From: Bolinopsis microptera
Taxonomy: Eukaryota > Ctenophora > Tentaculata > Lobata > Bolinopsidae
Direction: 5' to 3'
Assembly (NCBI RefSeq): GCF_026151205.1
Contig: NC_087080.1
Coordinates: forward strand, 8,397,720-8,461,719
Length of the DNA stretch: 64,000 nucleotides
The notes below the pieces were generated by a model, which was not told the DNA's origin, ran no database searches, and saw only the letters and a list, made by a program, of their open reading frames with translations. Every line of letters begins with the position of its first letter. The first letter of the stretch is position 1. The position numbers were made by a program, and so were the translations under genes. This document shows positions 43,574-55,247 of this stretch, in pieces.

Positions 43574-44875
43574 CACGGCTAAAGATGACCTGAGCTTCTT
43601 TCTCCTCCACAAGAAGAAAACAGTTAAGCCGACAGTCAGAAGAAGGATTACCACTCCTGCGGCTATCCCTCCATCTCGTAGACTGTAATCCACTGGGAGT
43701 AACCCCACTTTAGCCTCCCCAATATCCTGCTTCGGGTGGTAAATAAACGTCTCCGTGCAGAAGAAAGTGTAATCTATCCTTGATTTGAATCTGCCGTCGT
43801 CATCTGTAGTGAAATTTATGACCGAATGGAGATCTTTTACTGATTCATGGACATTATAGTTGAGTCCTGCTACTGTTGTTTTATCACGTTCTATCATAAC
43901 ATTTAACCCATCTTCAGTCTTCCTCATTTCCCATCTTAGAACCTTCAATGCCCTTATTGAATCAGTTTTGCAGGTCAAAGCAAATGATTCACCGATAGTG
44001 ACAAGAGACTTCTGAGGGGATATTGTATAGTTGTGTAATTCGTCCACTCTACGAAGTGTTTTATTCAACGATACCAGCTTCGCTCCAGTCGTGAGACTGT
44101 TGACACAGGTGAACTGTGCTCCATTGTGGGATTCGTAGTGGAGGATGCCCACGAATTTCATTACATTTTTCTCTGAGTCATGTTCCTTGACGTATTCTTC
44201 ATCTCTTCGTGTTCCATTAACCATCAGTGATATGTTTTGAACCGTTAATTTTACCCAGCTTTTGCAATTTTCTTTATATTCCTTCTTCAGCTGACAATCT
44301 AGTTGAAGTTTTCCCTTTTCATCAAAATGATCATGTGTCATCTCTATGTCGTATATCTCGTAGGAATTTCCCTGCTGAAGGTTTGGAACGTCCCCCTCAC
44401 TGTTACAAGCAGAGTCTGGCAGCTCCTCAGCCGAGCGTTTACCAATGTGCTCATGGTGAGAGATTAAAACTGTTCTAAAGGTGTCGTACAATGGTGTTGA
44501 TGTACTTGAAGCTGGCGAGTGTGGCGATGAGCTGGTCGTTGAAGTCTGGTCCTGTGATGTACCAGTGTGTGAGGCTGTTTTTACATGCTCCGTGGCAAGA
44601 CTTGATGTAGACATCACGCTAGAGCTTGTTGTGGTCATTTTTTCGGTGGGCACTTTATTTGATGGGCTTTCTGAGGTGCTTTTCTTTGTCATATCGTTGC
44701 TTGGGGAAGGACTTGTTGGGACTTTATTCGGGGAACTTGTGCTGGTACCATATCTACCGGTGGTAGGTGAAGTCTGGTCTCTCTCAATCGCTTCAGCTGA
44801 TATCGCAAGAAATACGCATGATATCATAAATAATAATCTTAGTACGGAACGTTTCCGACCCCATTCCATCTGCAT
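43574..44875 (-). CDS. Receptor ectodomain-TM unit A (two Ig-like domains)
   Basis: One exon, 434 codons, open from an ATG to a phase-0 donor GCCGTG|GTAAGT. A signal peptide (LLFMISCVFLAISAEA) leads into a Ser/Thr/Pro-rich mucin-like segment of about 110 residues, a basic KRSAEELPD site that could be cleaved, then two Ig-like domains (Cys at LDCQLKK/FTCVNS and LTCKTDS/FFCTE) with several N-glycosylation sites. One transmembrane helix follows (AAGVVILLLTVGLTVFFLW), then RRKKLRSSLAV. Spliced to the kinase exon at 42584 the frame continues, giving a 786-residue receptor kinase. This is the ectodomain nearest the kinase (990-bp intron, holding a Penelope fragment). Confidence 0.85.
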
Positions 44876-46195
44876 GTATTATATAGAGTCAGACACAAAT
44901 TTATCTTTGTGATTAACCGATTTAAGATTTGCTCAAAGTACGTTGATTTCTGTTCAGTAATTTGAAAATGAGATTTATTTGATAATTATGAATACAATAT
45001 ACCGGATTTCGGAAGAAAACCAAGGTTTAGGCAACAAAATGTGTACGTGGAAACTGCAAGGTTGCAAGAAAATGTACAACTAACCGCAAGGAATGACCAA
45101 GTAAAACTATACAGAAATACACTGAGGGATAAAACGACTCTGGAAACATTTCAAGCTACTCATTTACAATTTTGTACGTAAAATTTCGATACCTTAATCC
45201 CTCCTATAAGAATACTTAAATTCTTAATAATACAATAATAATACCACTGCAATATATAGAAGTAACTACTAAACTATTGTGAAAATTTGGTGGTCGTTAA
45301 AGAAAGCATGACAGGAAGTTCTTTGGCAGTGATCTGATTGGGTGTCAGCACTCCTACGTGGGGTGTTCGGTGTACACTATATTATATAATACATTATACG
45401 CTATACCTAGGTACGCCCGTCTGCTCAGGTACAAGTTGAAGAAACTGAAAGAATCCCGTAGCTGGGAATGAAAGAATGAACGGCTGCAGATAGGACGAAG
45501 ATTTGGACCAGCTGTCTTTCAAATTTCTCATTACAAGCGACTGGCTTGGTGCTCTTATACACTGAGCTATGGACATGATATCACAAGAGGCAGATGACGA
45601 TAAAACGAATAGTTAGTCTATCCACGCCCAACCTGACAATACTCAGGTTACATATACTCCAGTAGCAGGGAGGGATTGAGTGTGCACTTCACTGTACAGA
45701 GTTTTTTGCGAAGTGCACACTCAACCCCTCCCTGCTACTGCAGTAATAGCGTCTCTCAGTAACCTGAGCATTGTTAATTGTAATAATTAAGTGGTTATCG
45801 CATGGTCGCGTGCACACGAGTATTACCTTGCTTTTCTGACATGGTGGTGTCCTTTGCGTAATGTATTCGTAATTTCCAGATCTGTATTATTAATTTTGAT
45901 ACGTTTTGACATTTTGCGTTTGAGTGTTTATTTACTTCATGAGATACGAAGTTCTCATTTTATTTTAGGTGTTTTGTGCATCCACTGACTTGGCCTCTAA
46001 TATTAGTCATCCTCTACATGATGTTGATGGTGTGTTCAATATACTTGTCGAGAGATCGATTTATTATATGGAATGGATAATAAATTTTACACTGAAAATT
46101 CGGTTGCTTTGCGCCTCTTCTGACTCGGGTACATTAGAGCTTTAGAGGTAGACACTTTTATTTTAGAAAAAATCGAAGTTTTCTTTTATACTTAC
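44876..46195. other. Spacer between ectodomain units A and B
   Basis: No kinase or other cytoplasmic exon seen on the minus strand. Holds a long foldback at 45634-45775 and a block near 45310-45350 (gttctttggcagtgat) with a counterpart upstream of unit B, near 48040-48075. Confidence 0.5.
45634..45775. mobile_element. Foldback element
   Basis: An inner stem of 29 bp with one mismatch (45661-45689 against 45710-45738) and a loop of about 20 bases. An outer pairing of about 16 bp (gacaatactcaggttac with gtaacctgagcattgtt) follows. It is probably a short MITE-like element. Confidence 0.7.
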
Positions 46196-47470
46196 CACTG
46201 CCAGAGAAGACTTGAGGTTTCTTCTCCTCCGCAAAAGAGCTATAAGGATGATAGCCATGGCTAGAATTGATGCTCCCCCTCCAATCGCCACATTCTGCAA
46301 ACTGTTATCTTCTGGGTGAATAGTCACTTTAGCCACTCCAAGGTACAGCTGTGACTTTGAGTGATAATTGGGATCCATTACACAATTGAAAGTGTAATCC
46401 AGACTTGACGTCATTCTTCCGAGGTTCACTGACGTGACAATTAGTACCGAATAAAGGTTATCTACAGATTTACGAATCACATGGTTGAGTCCTGCGACTG
46501 TTTTTCCGTTAAGCATAACGTAAGATCCTTCATCTTTAATCCTTGTTTTCCATCTAAGTGCATTTAAGCCCCTTACTGAATCAGTTTTACAAGTTAAAGC
46601 AAAAGATTCACCGATGGTCACTTGTGATGCCTCAGGGGTTATTGTATACTTATGCAATTCATCCAATCTAAGTAAAGTTTTATTCCAAGACAGAAGCTTA
46701 GCTCCAGATCGTGAATCAGAGACACAGGAGTAATTAGCCTTGTAATGGAATTCATATGCTAGTGTGTCCGTGAATTTCATGATATTACCCTCTGAGACAT
46801 GTTCCCTGGTGAACTCTCCACCTTGTCTTGTCCCGTTCACCTCGAGTGATATGTTTTCAACAGTTGACTTTAACCAGCCTTTGCATTTTTCATATTCCTT
46901 CTTAAGTTTGCAGGTCACTTCCAGAGTGGTATACTCATCATAGTTATCGTGTACAATATTTACACTGTAAATATTGTACGACCCTCCCTGTTCGAGCCCC
47001 GCTAGGACCTCAAATTCACTGTCACAAGCTCCGTCTGGTAAATCTTTCATCTCAGTGGACCCTGCTCCAATTTGCTCATGGTATTCAATTAACACTGTCC
47101 TGAAGGTGTCGTGTGGTGATGTTGTCCATAGTGTTGTGATGGTCGGCCAGGTCGGCGAGGTCTGGTCCCCTTTTGGGTCGGTTTTTCGGGTCCCAGCTGT
47201 TGTGATACTTCCGTTCTCTGTTGTTGTGAGTAGCCTTGCTTTGGAAACTTTATCAATAGGAGTTATCTCTGGTGTTACAACATTATTTCTTATTGTTGTA
47301 ACTTCGTTGCTCTGGGTGGTTGTTGATGATGTTAGCTCTGTGGCTTCTGTTGGTGAACTCGAGCTGGGGGCATCAGCCTTGGGTGAAATCATCGGGTCTT
47401 TGACAACGGCTTTAGCAAAAAGCACAGCAAATAAGCTATATATCACAAACGTCGATCGAACCAGTTCCAT
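46196..47470 (-). CDS. Receptor ectodomain-TM unit B (two Ig-like domains)
   Basis: Paralogue of unit A. The preferred start is Met at 47470 (MELVRSTFVIYSLFAVLF, a signal peptide); the frame is open from 47506. A Ser/Thr-rich stalk follows, then two Ig-like domains (VTCKLKK/YSCVSD and LTCKTDS/FNCVMD). The transmembrane helix is ASILAMAIILIALL, then RRRRNLKSSLAV and a donor GCAGTG|GTAAGT in phase 0. Strongly alike in the membrane-proximal domain (HKYTITPEASQVTIGESFAL against HNYTISPQKSLVTIGESFAL in A), while the stalk diverges. No cytoplasmic domain is seen before unit A. Confidence 0.85.
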
Positions 47471-47506
47471 CCCTCTTTCTGCTCCATGAAACATACCGTC
47501 AAACAC

Positions 47507-48551
47507 TAATTTAACAATTGCCCCAATTTTTCACGAGCAAATTTGAACTCCGATTAAGCAGACAAGTGTCTGTCCAGCAAAAGGTTAAACAGTAAACTTC
47601 AACTAATAAATACGGGTAACGTGCAAAATACAAAACAAATAAAATGCAAAATAAAACGAATGAGTATTCTAGCAGGTTCCTAAGCATCAAAGCATAGTAC
47701 GTACAGATCGCTGTCATAATCTCTCGGAATCTTATGGATGTTCAATTGTAGTGAAATATGAAAGGTAAAACGAAAGCCTGCTTAAAATTGGCAATGGTGA
47801 CAAAAAATAGTCAGTAGGTACCTTTTGAAGGGATTGACTAAGACAACCTTTACAGAACTTCATTGCCCAAGAAAGTCAATTAATTTACAGCTACTCACAG
47901 AGCGTATTTTGCACTTCCTTACTTTACTATTAACTTAGCCCCTCATTAATTGCTCAAAATATAACATATTCCTACTCCCCTGTAACCTTTTTATGCTGTA
48001 AAAATATCTTTGACGTACAGAGCAGCATCATAAAGGATGTTCTTTGGAATTTGGCAGTGATACGATTGGAGGGTAACAGCGCTGGTCATGAACAGTATGT
48101 GCTCCTCACGGTAATATTAGAAAGTGGAGATCCCTGTCTTGTACAACCCGAACGATCAATGCTGGTCTTGCTAGGAAAGGAAATGAATATTTAGGAACTT
48201 TCAAACTATTGGAAAAAATCCAAGAGTCGAAGCCCCCCGTGGGGAAGAAAGCAATCGGGTAAAACTGAAAGATGGCTTTAAATGGAAGTGAGTTCCGTCT
48301 TGTCAGGCGTCGAAATGTTATCCAAAACGAAATGCTACCAGACGGAGCTTGAATAAAACTGAAAATTATTAAAAAAAGGTTGTCACAAACCTTTTCATAC
48401 CCACTATTATCACCTACCTAATGATTAATTAATTACCCACTATTATCACCTACCTAATAATTAAGTAATTTAACTTAGTCTGACTACGGATACAGACAAT
48501 CTGGAAGATCTCTTTACTCACCACAGCAAGTCAATCATTTTCTGAACTTAC
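47507..48551. other. Spacer between ectodomain units B and C
   Basis: No exon recognised. A duplicated short sequence (attacccactattatcacctaccta) lies at 48403 and 48430. Confidence 0.5.
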
Positions 48552-49097
48552 CACAGCTAGAGATGATCTGAGTCTTCGTCTCCTCCACAAGAAAACAGCA
48601 ATGAGGACGACAGTGAGGACGAGAAGTGCCACCCCTATTCCTATTCCTCCATCCCTGAGACTATAATCAACTGGGCTCACAATCACTTTAGCTTCATCAT
48701 TATTCGTGAAGTTAAAGCTCTGTGAGCAATAGAACGTGTAATGAATGCTAGTTTTAAATGTCTTGTCCCCTTCTGTTGTCACATTTAGCACTGAATGTAG
48801 ACTGCTGACAGATTTGTTCACATGATATCCAATTCCAGTTAGATCTGTGCTTCCATCTCGCTTCAACTCTCGCTTGAACTCGTCATCATTCTTTTTTAAG
48901 TACCATTGAAGTGCTTCAAGGCCTCCATTTGTACTTGTTCCACAGGTTAAAACGAATGATCGACCGATGGTCACGCCTAATTTTTCTGGAGCGACAGAAT
49001 ACCTAATAATTTCCTCTCCATCAACTTTTGCGGTTAATGACCCAACAAAAAGAATCAATATTACAGGAATGGTAGTCATCTTCCATTGTGTTTCCAT
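48552..49097 (-). CDS. Receptor ectodomain-TM unit C (single Ig-like domain)
   Basis: A short paralogue of 182 codons with a signal peptide (MTTIPVILILFVGSLTA). One Ig-like domain corresponds to the membrane-proximal domain of A and B (RYSVAPEKLGVTIGRSFVL, LTCGTS, FYCSQS). The transmembrane region is GIGVALLVLTVVLIAVFLW, then RRRRLRSSLAV and a phase-0 donor GCTGTG|GTAAGT. It lacks the mucin-like stalk and the outer Ig domain. Since the signal peptide abuts the remaining domain, it looks like a functional short form rather than a broken one. Confidence 0.8.
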
Positions 49098-49350
49098 TTC
49101 TGGAGAATTCCATTACATTCCGGAACCTTTGTGTTGTGAACCCTGATGGCATAACAGCATGAAGTGGGTGCATAACACATATATTGAAGATTGCTTCTAT
49201 TCTGTATATTCTAGAATAAATGAAATATCCCAGGATTTGAATGCCATTGACCAGTAATCGTGTATCTGGCATTTAAGTCCCGCACACATTGGGACTTAAA
49301 TGACCCTAAATAACACTATTTACTCGGGTATACTTTTTCACCAGTGGGGC

Positions 49351-49890
49351 ATTTCTCGGAATCACGCCCTTTTTGACCGCACCCATATCGCGACCCCCTT
49401 AATCTGATCATTCTTACCATTTTTATGCCCATAATGAACGCTTATCTCCAATAAGAAGCTGAGATATCTTTTAATAAGTGTGTCAATCGCTACTCGCAAA
49501 AACGTAAAAATGAGGTCTGACCTAATAACTCAACAACCTGAAGTCTGAAGACTTTGAAACCATGTTACACCCCACTCAATGTGATGCTTTCGACCATTTT
49601 AATGCCCAAGATGAGCGCTTAACTCCAACCAGAAGCTGAGATATCTTGAAATAAGTGTGATAATTGTTACTCGCGAGACTGCTAGTAATAGTATAGTAAA
49701 ATCGGATTTTTGGCAATTACTCAAAAACTAAGTCTCTTAAGCCTTAAGTATGTTCATAGCACTACTAAAAACATGCATCTTAGGCACATTTTGGTTCATG
49801 CTTGAGGTCTGTATCTCAATCAGAAACTGAGATAATCTATAGTGGGGTCGCGATATGGGTGCGGTCAAAAAAGGCGTGATTCCGAGAAAT
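49351..49890. mobile_element. MITE-like element with 47-bp terminal inverted repeats
   Basis: Inverted repeats 49351-49397 and 49844-49890 start atttctcggaatcacgcc and differ at one position. The interior holds two related segments (gaacgcttatctccaa near 49435 and gagcgcttaactccaa near 49613), each followed by a near-identical tract, agaagctgagatatctt and then aataagtgtg. No transposase, so non-autonomous. Target-site duplication not clear. Confidence 0.8.
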
Positions 49891-50560
49891 TAGGGTCTTA
49901 TATAGTCGGATAAGTCGGATTACATCGAGAAAATTCGCGGACGTCCCGATGTGTTTTTTTGAAAATATGATCTATGAACAAACGAAACGAAACAGGGTTT
50001 GTACACGCCGCTTATATCGATAATAGATATCGAAAATATGAATTGTCGATGTTAGAACGGCTCTTACAACTAAAATCCGGCTGTATTCAAATAAGATCTT
50101 GATGAATCAACAATAAATATAAAACTCAAAACCAGAAATACAACACTTTGATAGAATTTTGGCTCTATTCGGTCGGATGTTATAATCGTCGAAAAAATGT
50201 ATACTGCGAAAGGAAAATCCATACAATTCAGAAATCAGAAATGTACCTGCATGTGATAACGTTAACAACTACCAGATCGCCAGATCTGCTACTCAATCAA
50301 CAGATCTGTGGCTTTAACAATGTCACCTGGCTACTTCTAGCTGCATTAATCGTGATACTGTAATTACCATACACCAGCTAATTGGGTGTAATTGTGTAGT
50401 GTGGGGGAATCTGAGACTGAATGCTCAGATCCAGATGAGAAGATGAGAAGATTGATGTTGACTAGTGTCCGAGCAAGTAACCCATCCTGATAATTGCTTA
50501 TACATGCAAGAAGTAAAATGAAGGCCCCTAGCTCAGCTGTGTCTGTGTAGACTACAAACA

Positions 50561-51906
50561 GTGGAGATCATTAGGTTATAAGAGTTGTTACTGTGGAGAT
50601 CACTAGGTTACAAGAGTTGTTACTGTAGAGATCACTAGGTTACAAGAGTTGTTACTGTGGAGATCACTAGGTTACAAGAGTTGTTACTGTGGAGATCACT
50701 AGGTTACAAGAGTTGTTACTGTGGAGATCACTAGGTTACAAGAGTTGTTACTGTGGAGATCACTAGGTTACAAGAGTTGTTACTGTGGAGATCACTAGTT
50801 ATAAGAGTTGTTACTGTGGAGATCACTAGGTTACAAGAATTGTTACTGTGGAGATCACTAGGTTACAAGAGTTGTTACTGTGGAGATCACTAGGTTACAA
50901 GAGTTGTTACTGTGGAGATCATTAGGTTACAAGAGTTGTTACTGTGGAGATCACTAGGTTACAAGAGTTGTTACTGTGGAGATCACTAGTTATAAGAGTT
51001 GTTACTGTGGAGATCACTAGGTTACAAGAATTGTTACTGTGGAGATCACTAGGTTACAAGAGTTGTTACTGTGGAGATCACTAGATTACAAGAGTTGTTA
51101 CTGTGGAGATCACTAGGTTACAAGAGTTGTTACTGTGGAGATCACTAGTTATAAGAGTTGTTACTGTGGAGATCACTAGGTTACAAGAGTTGTTACTGTG
51201 GAGATCACTAGGTTACAAGAGTTGTTACTGTGGAGATCACTAGGTTACAAGAGTTGTTACTGTGGAGATCACTAGGTTACAAGAGTTGTTACTGTGGAGA
51301 TCACTAGGTTACAAGAGTTGTTACTGTGGAGATCACTAGGTTACAAGAGTTGTTACTGTGGAGATCACTAGGTTACAAGAGTTGTTACTGTGGAGATCAC
51401 TAGATTACAAGAGTTGTTACTGTGGAGATCACTAGGTTACAAGAGTTGTTACTGTAGAGATCACTAGGTTACAAGAGTTGTTACTGTGGAGATCACTAGG
51501 TTACAAGAGTTGTTACTGTGGAGATCACTAGGTTACAAGAGTTGTTACTGTGGAGATCACTAGGTTACAAGAGTTGTTACTGTGGAGATCACTAGGTTAC
51601 AAGAGTTGTTACTGTGGAGATCACTAGGTTACAAGAGTTGTTACTGTAGAGATCACTAGATTACAAGAGTTGTTACTGTGGAGATCACTAGGTTACAAGA
51701 GTTGTTACTGTGGAGATCACTAGGTTACAAGAGTTGTTACTGTGGAGATCACTAGGTTACAAGAGTTGTTGCTGTGGAGATCACTAGGTTACAAGAGTTG
51801 TTACTGTGGAGATCACTAGGTTACAAGAGTTGTTACTGTGGAGATCACTAGGTTACAAGAGTTGTTACTGTGGAGATCACTAGGTTACAAGAGTTGTTAC
51901 TGTAGG
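50561..51906 (+). repeat. 32-bp minisatellite, about 42 copies
   Basis: Unit gttacaagagttgttactgt + ggagatcactag, with scattered point variants (shortened ataagagtt units recur periodically at 50795, 50990 and 51147, suggesting a higher-order repeat). It lies between ectodomain units C and D. Confidence 0.95.
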
Positions 51907-52777
51907 GTCCAACAACTATTACTTCTTATCCCAGCACTATGACCTTTTTTATTACTGTGCCTTAAAACAAATAACCAAAACATTAATTGAAACTTACCAG
52001 TTATTCTGAGACAAAATATCTTACAGTTATTGTTAGAAAATCACTTACCAGAATCGTAAAAAAAGCGCTCACCATGTATTCGTAACGCACCTACCATTCA
52101 AGCACTTGAGCCAAATAACCACATTTGAAACAGCAAAAAAGTTTTCCTACTTTGAGCTTTAATAAAATGGTATTTAATCAATAAATGTTTTTGCCATGAA
52201 ACGGACCAAACTGATCCTAACTCATATTCCACTCATCATAGCATATCGCTTCAGCATGTACAAAGGGCATAACCTCAATCAGTTTAATGTAGTGAAATGA
52301 CTGGTGTGAATAAAGTAGTGTACTAATACAAGTTGGAGAGGATCAGGTAAGCTTAGTCAGCATCCATGATGTTACAAACCCTCTGGGACATTACTGCGCC
52401 CAGTCTCCAAAGTTACAGTAAATTCCTACTACGGACAAACAAACACAGACAAAACACCAACAAGAAACTGATATACACTAGCTAGCTCAGAGAGGAAATG
52501 AGTACCGGCTCAGGAGGTATGTCAAAACAGGGCGCCCTTTCGAACACTACTCGGGCTAGAATCAGTGCAATTCGGACACTACTATGCAACTAAACCATGC
52601 AAAACTATATAAGTACACCTATGCTGGCAAGGCAATAGGTCAGACTGCCAGTCCTGAAAACCAGTATGGTATTTAATATTGAATGGTATTTAATATTGAT
52701 TGTAAATACATTTTAAGTGTATTACCCAAAAATACAAATAATACCCATAAGTGTCCCCCCAATCAATAATATCTTAG
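51907..52777. other. Spacer between minisatellite and unit D
   Basis: No exon recognised on either strand. Confidence 0.5.
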
Positions 52778-52934
52778 GAATGTAGAATGTAGAATGTAGA
52801 ATGTAGAATGTAGAATGTAGAATGTAGAATGTAGAATGTAGAATGTAGAATGTACAATGTACAATGTAGAATGTAGAATGTACAATGTACAATGTACAAT
52901 GTGCAATGTAGAATGTAAAATGTACAATGTAAAA
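52778..52934 (-). repeat. 7-bp minisatellite directly after the unit D donor
   Basis: About 22 units of gaatgta/caatgta. On the minus strand it begins eight bases downstream of the donor GCTCGG|GTAAGT. Read through, it would encode a Phe/Tyr/Ile/His-rich repeat, which is not taken as real protein. Confidence 0.85.
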
Positions 52935-52943
52935 ACCACTTAC

Positions 52944-54095
52944 CCGAGCGCTCTTTCTCCTCTGTCTCCACCTGATTAGCGTAAGAAGTATCACCACGAA
53001 GAAGGTCCCCCCAAACACTACCCCACCCAGTGCTCCTAGCACTGTTATCCAGGTCCGGTCTATAGCTAACACTGTGACCCTGGCCTCTGCTTTAGGTTGG
53101 TTGGAGTGGTCCGTGGAGACTGCTCTACAGTGGTAGAAGTACCGCTCCTCCTTGTACTCCTCTGTTTCTTGTGTAGTTACGATAAGCGTGGACATTGCTG
53201 GTTCGGTCGAGTTTGAGCATGAGAACTCCTCCTGATCCTCCTGATCGCAGTTTATTTCTGTTTCTCTTCCTCCTCCTTCCATGCGTCTACTCCACCAAAT
53301 GTACTCCATCGCTCTGTGAGTTCTGAGAAGACAGGTAAGAGTGTAGCTTGATCCTACCTTGATGGTGGTGGTTGAAGGAGTGATGTCAACTTCATAAAGT
53401 TCATCTACTTTCTCTACCTTCAGTTCTTGGGAAACCAAGGTTGCTTTATCGGTCAGGTTGTTTATACAGGAAAGATTAGCGTTTGTATGGGACTCGTAGT
53501 GCAGAGTGACATCAAAATACTTTTTTGAATTTTCGCTTTCATATCTTGAAGATAAACGGTCCCCATCTACCTGAACGACCCCGTTGATGGCCAATGAAAT
53601 GTTTTCTATGGTTGGTTGTAGGAGATTGTTCTCTTCACAAGTATAGTCTACGTTGTAGCTTATTCTGCATGTAAACGTTATTTTTTCGTTTTCATCCCAG
53701 CCTACACCAGCTGATGCTGTCAGTTTATACACCTCAAATGTTCCGCTTATTGAATGAAAGGCTTCTTCGTCGGCACAGTTATCAGCAGACAAATCTTGTA
53801 CATCTTGGTCAGTGGACCTTTTTTGTACTTGGTGATAATAATTTCTAATGGACACTTTTGAGAGTGTGGATTTCCCTTTGGGTACTGGGACATATTCTAA
53901 AGAGTCACCAGATGGTAGCTGATTCACTAGAGATCGCTTTGATGGACTTCTTCTTGCGATATTGCTCTTTCTGGGAGGTACTGTGTGGAGGATCGAAGAC
54001 TGCGTTAATGGCTTTAACGGTGCAGTGTCTGCTGTTGAAAGAATTATCAATGCTGCCCAGAGAAAGTATAACCATTTCATTCCTGTTAATTCCAA
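52944..54095 (-). CDS. Receptor ectodomain-TM unit D (two Ig-like domains)
   Basis: An exon of 384 codons with a signal peptide (MKWLYFLWAALIILSTADT). The N-terminal stalk is basic rather than mucin-like, with RRSPSKR and KRSTDQD sites. Two Ig-like domains follow (FTCRISY/LSCINN and LTCLLRT/YHCRAV). The transmembrane region is ITVLGALGGVVFGGTFFVVI, then RWRQRRKSAR and a phase-0 donor CGG|GTAAGT. It groups with unit E (IDRTWITV against IDRSWITT) and is more distant from A-C, but the overall design is the same. Confidence 0.85.
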
Positions 54096-54211
54096 TTGTT
54101 AAAAACAGTCTTAAACAGTCTTACTTCTACTTGATATTACAAATGCAATGGTTAACTGGAATAATAATCTTGATCCTCTTGGGGAGCCATGTTTTTAAAC
54201 ATGTGGCAGTG

Positions 54212-54880
54212 AATAACCAATCAGATTCCAGCATTTACCAATCAAAACCCAGGATCGTACGCGTTGTCACGTGTCCAAACAAATAAGTTGCTCCTCCCCA
54301 GCCCCCCCCCCTTCATGATCTATTATTATCTATAAGGTAACTTTAACCGTTTAACACCAACCCCCATACCTGCTAATCGCGAACCAAATTAAAACCAGGC
54401 CAGCAAGTTCCAGTATTTCTGACTGCCATTATAGCATTGTATAGCAACGGACGTCTGATTTCGGAACAATTATTATCGAAGAAATTTAGGTATGTATGGG
54501 GTTAATATGAGTTTGTGCAAGAGATTCAGAATTAAATTCAATATATCTACTAAAATTATAACCAAGTTTAGAGATAGTAGTAATCCAGTGTATGAAATAA
54601 AAAACACGATATCACTACCAGCTCGAAATTACGTTTGATGACATCACTTGATATCGTGTTTCTCATCCACGAATATGATCAACATTTTAAAATAAAAGCA
54701 AGGCAATATATGCGAACACGAAAAAGTGTACTGACGTAAATAGGAACTTGATGAGCACGCTCACCAAGCTACTCATAGTATGATTTATTTTATCCAGATA
54801 TATTGGTAGGGAACACGTGACAGGGGTTAACCAATCAGATTCAAGCATTGACCAATCAAAATCCTGAATCACTATCACGT
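54212..54880. promoter_or_regulatory. Duplicated double-CCAAT module upstream of unit D
   Basis: Two copies (54212-54273 and 54827-54882) of aaccaatcagattc.agcatt.accaatcaaaa followed by cc.gaatc or ggatcg and a CACGTG. Each has two CCAAT boxes 20 bases apart plus an E-box. They lie about 120 and 735 bp upstream of unit D on its strand. Promoter use is inferred. Confidence 0.4.
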
Positions 54881-55247
54881 GATATACCAGATATTGTTCA
54901 TTTCCCCACCAGTGGTCAGGTTTAAAGTTCAGCGGTATTCTTGTGGTGTTGAACATGAACAACAAATGTTAGAAACACAGTTCAGAAGAACCACAGTATA
55001 AGGACAATTGTACTGCAGTACTACAAGTAACAATCGGGCACACTGCTATACTGTATGTGAGAATCTGTTTACAGACTCTTGACCCGTCTGACTCATCGTG
55101 TTAGAATATTGTTAGAGGATTCTCTGGAAATTCTTTCAATAATGAGTACGTCTCTTCAGACAATCTCCGCAGTCATCGTGGCCCTCTTGGAGACATTTTG
55201 ACAGCTAATTTTACACGTCTAAATCTTATTGTTAGCCGGTAAACTTA

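Noticed and set aside
44481-44912. Plus-strand 143-codon frame
   Set aside because: Shadow of the Ser/Thr-rich stalk of unit A; the same holds for 46974-47489 opposite unit B and 53858-54286 opposite unit D.
50561-51906. CRISPR-like array
   Set aside because: The 32-bp units are directly adjacent with no spacers, and the genome is eukaryotic. It is a minisatellite.
52722-52943. Phe/Tyr/Ile/His-rich tail on unit D
   Set aside because: The frame simply runs past a strong GTAAGT donor into a 7-bp minisatellite.
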